DNA of 48,757 nucleotides from Methylobacteriaceae bacterium (GTDB lineage Bacteria; Pseudomonadota; Alphaproteobacteria; Rhizobiales; Beijerinckiaceae): positions 1 through 48,757 of the forward strand of contig JACKJE010000022.1 of the NCBI GenBank assembly GCA_020638135.1, read 5' to 3'. The notes under the pieces were generated by a model. That model saw only the letters and a program-made list of their open reading frames with translations. It was not told the origin of the DNA and ran no database searches. Positions within the stretch are counted from its first letter, which is position 1. Each line of letters starts with the position of its first letter. Positions 44,954 through 48,757 of this stretch are shown here, piece by piece. The position numbers were made by a program, and so were the translations under genes.

Positions 44954-45925
44954 TTACGGCTTCAGGATCACCATGCCCGTCGTCTCGCGGCCCTGGAGGT
45001 CACGGTGGGCCTTTTCTGCGTCGGCGAGCTTGTAGCGGCCGGTGATCGGGATCTTGACCTTGCCGTCGGCGACGACCTTGAACAGGTCCTTCGCCATCTT
45101 CTCCAGCCGCTTGCGGTCGGCCAAGAACGTGAACAGCGTCGGGCGGGTGGCGAAGAGCGAGCCCTTCTGGCCGAGCATCGCAAGGTTGAAGGCGTCGATG
45201 CCGCCCGACGCCGAACCGAAGCTCGCGAAGGTTCCGAACGGCGCGAGACAGTCGAGCGAGGCCGGGAAGGTCGCCTTGCCGACGCCGTCGTAGACGACCT
45301 GGCAGAGCTTGCCCTTGGTGATCTCCTTCACGCGCGCCGCGAAATCCTCCTCGCGGTAGAGGATGACGTGCTTGGCGCCGAATTTCTTGGCGAGCTTGGC
45401 CTTCGCCGGCGAGCCGACCGTGCCGATGACGGTCGCGCCCAGCGCCTTGCCCCACTGGCAGAGGATCGAGCCGACGCCGCCGGCCGCGGCATGGACGAGG
45501 ATCGTGTCGCCCGCCTTCACCTTGTAGGTCTGGCGCAGCAGATATTGCGCGGTCAGGCCCTTGAGCATGAGGCCCGCGGCGGTTTCGTAGGAAATGCTCT
45601 TGGGCAGCTTCACGCCGAGCGCGGCCGGCAGGTTGCGCACTTCGGCATAGCCGCCGAGCGTGCCGGAATAGGCGACGCGATCGCCGACCTTGAAGTCCTT
45701 GACGCCCTTGCCGACGGCGACGACCTCGCCCGCGCCCTCGTTGCCCGGCGTATAGGGCAGGGGCGTGGGATACATGCCGGTGCGGTAATAGACGTCGAGA
45801 AAATTCACGCCGATGGCGTGCTGCTTGATCTGGATTTCGCCGGCGTTAGGCGCGGGAATTTCGACGTCCTCGTATTTCAGGACTTCCGGGCCGCCCGTCT
45901 CGTGAACGCGTATCGCCTTGACCAT
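44954..45925 (-). CDS. Zinc-free quinone oxidoreductase (NADPH:quinone reductase, MDR family)
   Basis: The 323-residue medium-chain dehydrogenase reduces quinones with NADPH. It shows AIRVHETGGPEVLKYEDVEI, the substrate-side signature GVNFLDVYYRTGMYP, GNEGAGEVVAVGKGVKDFKVG and the nucleotide-binding HAAAGGVGSILCQWGKALGA with the AGGVG motif. It lacks the zinc ligands of alcohol dehydrogenases, as expected for QorA types. The ATG at 45925 (MVKAIRV) starts the recognised domain; the longer frame to 46081 runs through a dispersed repeat and is rejected. Confidence 0.9.
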   Translation of the reverse strand: MVKAIRVHETGGPEVLKYEDVEIPAPNAGEIQIKQHAIGVNFLDVYYRTGMYPTPLPYTPGNEGAGEVVAVGKGVKDFKVGDRVAYSGTLGGYAEVRNLPAALGVKLPKSISYETAAGLMLKGLTAQYLLRQTYKVKAGDTILVHAAAGGVGSILCQWGKALGATVIGTVGSPAKAKLAKKFGAKHVILYREEDFAARVKEITKGKLCQVVYDGVGKATFPASLDCLAPFGTFASFGSASGGIDAFNLAMLGQKGSLFATRPTLFTFLADRKRLEKMAKDLFKVVADGKVKIPITGRYKLADAEKAHRDLQGRETTGMVILKP

Positions 45926-46006
45926 GTGTTTCCCCAGCTTTGCGCGCGGTGCGCGAGTAGCGCGATCATGCTGCGGGATGTGATGGCTGGCAATGCGGTT
46001 TGCCGT

Positions 46007-46094
46007 CATTGCGAGGAGCGAAGCGGCGCGGCAATCGATCCGCCGAACCTTGATGAAGTCCCGGTGGATGGATTGCTTCACTTCGCTCGCAATG
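46007..46094. repeat. Dispersed inverted repeat (CATTGCGAGGAGCGAAGC type)
   Basis: CATTGCGAGGAGCGAAGC at 46007 is answered by GCTTCACTTCGCTCGCAATG at the right end (46075-46094), with GGCAATC and GGATTGC as inner arms. This is the well-known intergenic element of rhizobial genomes. It lies between the convergent ends of the regulator and the oxidoreductase upstream region and explains the spurious extension of reading frames there. Confidence 0.75.
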
Positions 46095-46105
46095 TCGACG
46101 AGGCG

Positions 46106-46681
46106 TTATAGCCGCGCCAGGATACGTTCCTTCGCGCTCTCCAAGATCCTGTCCGACAGCGCGCGGTCCTCGCGTGCGACGCTGCGCGCCAGCGACAGCG
46201 CGCCGACGAGTTCCGCGATCGTTGCGCGCGCCGTGGCGGCGTCCGCTTCCAGCGCGCGCGCCATCAGCTCGATGTAGGCGCGCAGGCCTTCAGCATATTT
46301 CGCCTGCACCTCGCGGCTTTCGCGCGAAACATCCGTGCCGAACGACACCATCGGGCAGCTTGCGCCTGCAGCGTCGCGCGCGCGCGTCGAGAGATAGCGC
46401 TCGACATAAAGCCGCATCGCGGCGCGGCGTTCGGCGCCGGCGGGTTTGGCCGCGACCTTGCCGATCGCGCCGAGCGCGCGTTCGAAGGCGAGGCCGCAGG
46501 CCTCAGCCTCCAGATCGGCCTTGGAATCGAAATGATTGTAGAAACCGCCGTGGGTCAGGCCGGCGGCGCCCATCAGCTCGGCGACGCCGACATTCGCGAA
46601 GCCGCGCCGCTGGAAGAGGCCGAGCGCGGCGTTGACGACTTTCGCCCGGTTTTCGGCGGCCTTTTCCCTGGTGAGGCGCAT
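46106..46681 (-). CDS. TetR-family transcriptional regulator
   Basis: The 191-residue protein has the TetR helix-turn-helix: NRAKVVNAALGLFQRRGF, NVGVAELMGAAGLTHGGFYN, HFDSKADLEAEA. The C-terminal domain includes ASCPMVSFGTDVSRES, where a Cys may respond to ligand, and a final helical bundle. It is divergent from the MFS transporter gene, and two palindromic sites lie in the gap, so it probably represses itself and the transporter until a ligand binds. The ATG at 46681 is preferred to 46828, which would run through the operator. Confidence 0.88.
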   Translation of the reverse strand: MRLTREKAAENRAKVVNAALGLFQRRGFANVGVAELMGAAGLTHGGFYNHFDSKADLEAEACGLAFERALGAIGKVAAKPAGAERRAAMRLYVERYLSTRARDAAGASCPMVSFGTDVSRESREVQAKYAEGLRAYIELMARALEADAATARATIAELVGALSLARSVAREDRALSDRILESAKERILARL

Positions 46682-46722
46682 GCGCTCTTTCTCGGGCTCC
46701 CCTGATCGTGATCGCCGCGGGC

Positions 46723-46771
46723 TTGACACAACGATGACGATCATCATCAAATAACGATGACGTTTATCATC
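46723..46771. promoter_or_regulatory. Promoter and two repeated palindromic operators between TetR and MFS genes
   Basis: On the plus strand TTGACA (46723-46728) is followed 17-19 bases later by an AT-rich -10 region (ATCAAATAA). The palindrome GATGACGATCATC (46733-46745) fills the spacer, and a second, GATGACGTTTATCATC (46756-46771), lies just beyond the -10. Both share AACGATGACG as a direct repeat. This is a typical arrangement for a TetR repressor blocking the rightward promoter and its own. Confidence 0.6.
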
Positions 46772-46812
46772 ATAATTCCGCGCGCCGCGCGCGGCAAGCC
46801 CCAGAGGTCGCC

Positions 46813-48114
46813 ATGTTCGCTTCGACACTCGCTTCCGCGCTCTCGCGACGTGGTGTGCACTACGGCTGGATCGTCATCGCGACGGCCTTCTTCTCGTCGC
46901 TGGTGATGGCCGGCGCAGTCGGCCTGCCCGGCGCCTTCATCCTGCCGCTGTCGAAGGAGTTCGGCTGGGACACGGCGCAGATCTCGACCGCCATGGCGGT
47001 GCGCTTCGCGCTGTTCGGCCTGATGGGTCCGTTCTCGGCGGCGCTGATCGAGAAGCATGGCGCGCGGCGCATCATGGTTGGGGCGCAGGCGTTGGTGTTC
47101 GCCGGCCTTGCCGGCTCGCTCGGCATGACGAGCTTGTGGCAGCTCTTCCTGTTCTGGGGCCTGATGATCGGCTTCGGCACGGGGCTCACCGCGCTCGTTC
47201 TCGCCGCCATCATTTCGACGCGCTGGTTCACCGAAAAGCGCGGCCTCGTCGTCGGCATTTTGACCGCGGCGGTGGCGACGGGCCAGCTCGTCTTCCTGCC
47301 GTTCGCCTCCATGCTGATCGAAAAATACGGGTGGCGGACGGCGCTGGTTCCCTCGCTTGTGGCGATCGGCCTCGCGGCGCTCGCGGTCTTGTTCCTGATG
47401 GCGGAGCGGCCCTCCAGCGTCGGCCTGCGCGCCTATGGCGAGACGGCGGATTCGCCGCCGCAGCCTGCGCCCGCCGCGCCTGCGGGCAATCCGGTCATGC
47501 GCGCCTTCCGCACGCTCGGCGAAGCCGCGCGAAATCCTTCGTTCTGGCTGCTCGCCGGCTCGTTTTTTATCTGCGGCCTTTCGACCAACGGGCTCGTGCA
47601 GACCCATTTCATTCCGCTGTGCGTCGATTACGGGTTGCAGGCGGTGGCGGCTGCTTCCGTGCTGGCGATGATGGGCGTGTTCGACTTCTTCGGCACGATC
47701 GCGTCGGGCTATCTCTCGGACCGCGTGGACTCGCGCAAGCTGCTGTTCTGGTACTACGGGCTGCGTGGACTCTCGCTGCTGTGGCTGCCGTTCTCGACCT
47801 TCACGATCTACGGCCTGTCGATCTTCGCGGTCTTCTACGGGCTCGACTGGATCGCGACCGTGCCGCCGACCGTGAAGCTCGCGGGCTCGGTGTTCGGCCG
47901 CGAAAAGGCGGGGCTGGTGTTCGGCTGGATCTTCGCCTCGCATCAGCTCGGCGCGGCGATCGCGGCGCTCGGCGGCGGCCTGTCGAAGACCTATCTGCTT
48001 ACCTACGCGCCAGCCTTCTGGGTCGCGGGCGCGGCATGCCTGCTGGCGGCGGTCTTCAGCCTGATGGTGGGGCGCAAGAGCGGCGGCGCGCAGACGGCGC
48101 CGGCGGCGGCGTGA
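46813..48114 (+). CDS. MFS transporter (oxalate:formate antiporter / monocarboxylate-like group)
   Basis: The 433-residue protein has 12 membrane helices in two halves with an Ala/Pro-rich central loop (near residue 220). It begins RRGVHYGWIVIATAFFSSLV, a start typical of the OFA/monocarboxylate MFS group. AISTAM-like helices, GFGTGLTALVLAAIISTRWF and the second-half SGYLSDRVDSRKLLFWYYG (the conserved cytoplasmic loop) support the family. The substrate cannot be told. Expression is probably under the divergent TetR regulator. Intact; 14 bases before the thioesterase gene. Confidence 0.87.
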   Translation: MFASTLASALSRRGVHYGWIVIATAFFSSLVMAGAVGLPGAFILPLSKEFGWDTAQISTAMAVRFALFGLMGPFSAALIEKHGARRIMVGAQALVFAGLAGSLGMTSLWQLFLFWGLMIGFGTGLTALVLAAIISTRWFTEKRGLVVGILTAAVATGQLVFLPFASMLIEKYGWRTALVPSLVAIGLAALAVLFLMAERPSSVGLRAYGETADSPPQPAPAAPAGNPVMRAFRTLGEAARNPSFWLLAGSFFICGLSTNGLVQTHFIPLCVDYGLQAVAAASVLAMMGVFDFFGTIASGYLSDRVDSRKLLFWYYGLRGLSLLWLPFSTFTIYGLSIFAVFYGLDWIATVPPTVKLAGSVFGREKAGLVFGWIFASHQLGAAIAALGGGLSKTYLLTYAPAFWVAGAACLLAAVFSLMVGRKSGGAQTAPAAA

Positions 48115-48128
48115 CAGGGAGTTCAGAC

Positions 48129-48635
48129 ATGCAAGACGGTTCTGTCGCACCCGCCCGCACGCGAATTGTCCACTGGAACGACCCCAAGGCGCTCGCCTCA
48201 TATATCCGCGAGCATTCCGGCCTCGATGTCTTCCGCAAGCTCCTGGCGGGCGAGGCCGCGTCGCCGCCGATCATGGGCCTGATCGGGCAGACGCTCGAAG
48301 AGGTTGACGAGGGCCGCGTCGTCATGAAGCTCGAGGCTGGCGAGTGGCTCTACAATCCGATCGGAACGGTGCACAGCGGCGCGATTGCGACGCTGCTCGA
48401 TTCCGTGATGGGCTGCGCCGTGCACACGACCCTGCCGAAAGGTCGCGCCTACACGTCGCTCGAGATCAAGGTGAATTTCTTGCGCGGCGTGACCGTCGAG
48501 ACGGGCGCAATTTCGGCCGAGGGCAGGGCGGTTCATGTCGGGCGCCGTTCGGCGGTGGCCGAGGGCAGGGCGTTCGACAAGGCCGGCAAACTGGTGGCGA
48601 CAGCGAGTACGACCTGCCTGGTGTTCGATTTGTGA
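48129..48635 (+). CDS. PaaI-family hotdog thioesterase
   Basis: The 168-residue protein has the hotdog-fold core: PIMGLIGQTLEEVDEGRVVM, NPIGTVHSGAIATLLDSVMG with the catalytic region on the central helix, YTSLEIKVNFLRGVTVETG and GRRSAVAEGRAFDKAGKLVA. Such enzymes hydrolyse acyl- or aryl-CoA esters. It starts 14 bases after the MFS stop, with GGGAG before the ATG, so transporter and thioesterase form one operon under the TetR regulator. The shared job may be uptake and turnover of an aromatic or organic acid, which is inference. Confidence 0.9.
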   Translation: MQDGSVAPARTRIVHWNDPKALASYIREHSGLDVFRKLLAGEAASPPIMGLIGQTLEEVDEGRVVMKLEAGEWLYNPIGTVHSGAIATLLDSVMGCAVHTTLPKGRAYTSLEIKVNFLRGVTVETGAISAEGRAVHVGRRSAVAEGRAFDKAGKLVATASTTCLVFDL

Positions 48636-48739
48636 ACAGGTCCGCATTCCGGCGGTTTACCAAAAATTCACTTCGACGGCGCGATCGCGTCATCGGGTGA
48701 TAGGCCTTCCGTGAGGGGATTTTGCACGGAGGGCGACGC

Positions 48740-48757
48740 ATGCGGCCGACATTCCGC
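48740..48757 (+). CDS. Possible start of a further gene, cut by the window edge
   Basis: An ATG at 48740 is preceded by GGAGGG (48730-48735), a good ribosome site, and opens a frame (MRPTFR) that runs off the window. Too short to identify. Confidence 0.3.

Noticed and set aside
46007..46094. Coding extension of the oxidoreductase to 46081
   Set aside because: The added residues come from a dispersed intergenic repeat; homology begins at the ATG at 45925.
46747..48201. 484-residue open frame on the minus strand
   Set aside because: Arg/Gln/His-rich shadow of the MFS gene, crossing the operator region.

Overview
The window is a GC-rich chromosomal segment of an alphaproteobacterium, most likely a member of the Hyphomicrobiales (Rhizobiales). 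This rests on gene families typical of that group: an NDUFA12-type complex I accessory protein beside a DUF2155 protein, DUF2842, DUF1272 and DUF3297 proteins, CtaA-type heme A synthase, a single long B12-dependent ribonucleotide reductase, a periplasmic ExoR-like Sel1 protein, and intergenic palindromic repeats of the kind scattered through rhizobial genomes. Genus cannot be fixed from the sequence alone.

Layout. 0-5.4 kb: a membrane-anchored C13 (caspase-like) peptidase, broken reading frames for a PBP4-type D,D-carboxypeptidase (dacB), a DUF2842 protein and heme A synthase (ctaA), then an IS5-family transposase remnant abutting the ctaA 3' end. 5.5-12.6 kb: small membrane and secreted proteins, O-acetylhomoserine sulfhydrylase (metY), a GGDEF-EAL cyclic-di-GMP protein, a BCS1-like AAA ATPase, and a tandem pair of secreted Cys-rich paralogues. 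12.7-18.3 kb: a Phd/VapC toxin-antitoxin pair with a palindromic operator, an AT-rich orphan membrane protein, and nrdJ with a readable promoter and two NrdR boxes. 18.4-22.5 kb: NDUFA12, DUF2155, a double alpha/beta hydrolase, a truncated haemoglobin and queF. 22.5-25 kb: an AT-rich two-gene operon (DGQHR-domain protein plus four-TM protein) divergent from an MT-A70 methyltransferase. 25-32.4 kb: eno, an IS21-family element inserted into a degenerate copy of the valS 5' end, a small membrane protein and intact valS. 32.4-48.8 kb: ordinary housekeeping and transport genes, including an mntH/mntR pair sharing an operator, xthA, a rhomboid protease, cinA/pncC, an AEC transporter, a PilZ protein, a UbiH-like monooxygenase, a quinone oxidoreductase, and a TetR/MFS/thioesterase locus.

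Quality note. Many genes between about 1.8 and 20 kb, and the IS21 genes, carry single-base frameshifts although their domains and catalytic motifs are complete in the other frames. This includes genes expected to be essential (nrdJ, ctaA). From about 29 kb onward the genes are intact. I read most of these breaks as likely sequence indel errors rather than real decay, and mark the affected genes as 'pseudogene' only to signal a broken frame.

The most interesting parts are the AT-rich DGQHR/membrane operon next to an MT-A70 methyltransferase (possible defence or DNA-modification island), the valS' duplicate split by IS21, the double hydrolase with both nucleophile serines replaced, the bacterial BCS1-like ATPase, and the NrdR-controlled nrdJ promoter.
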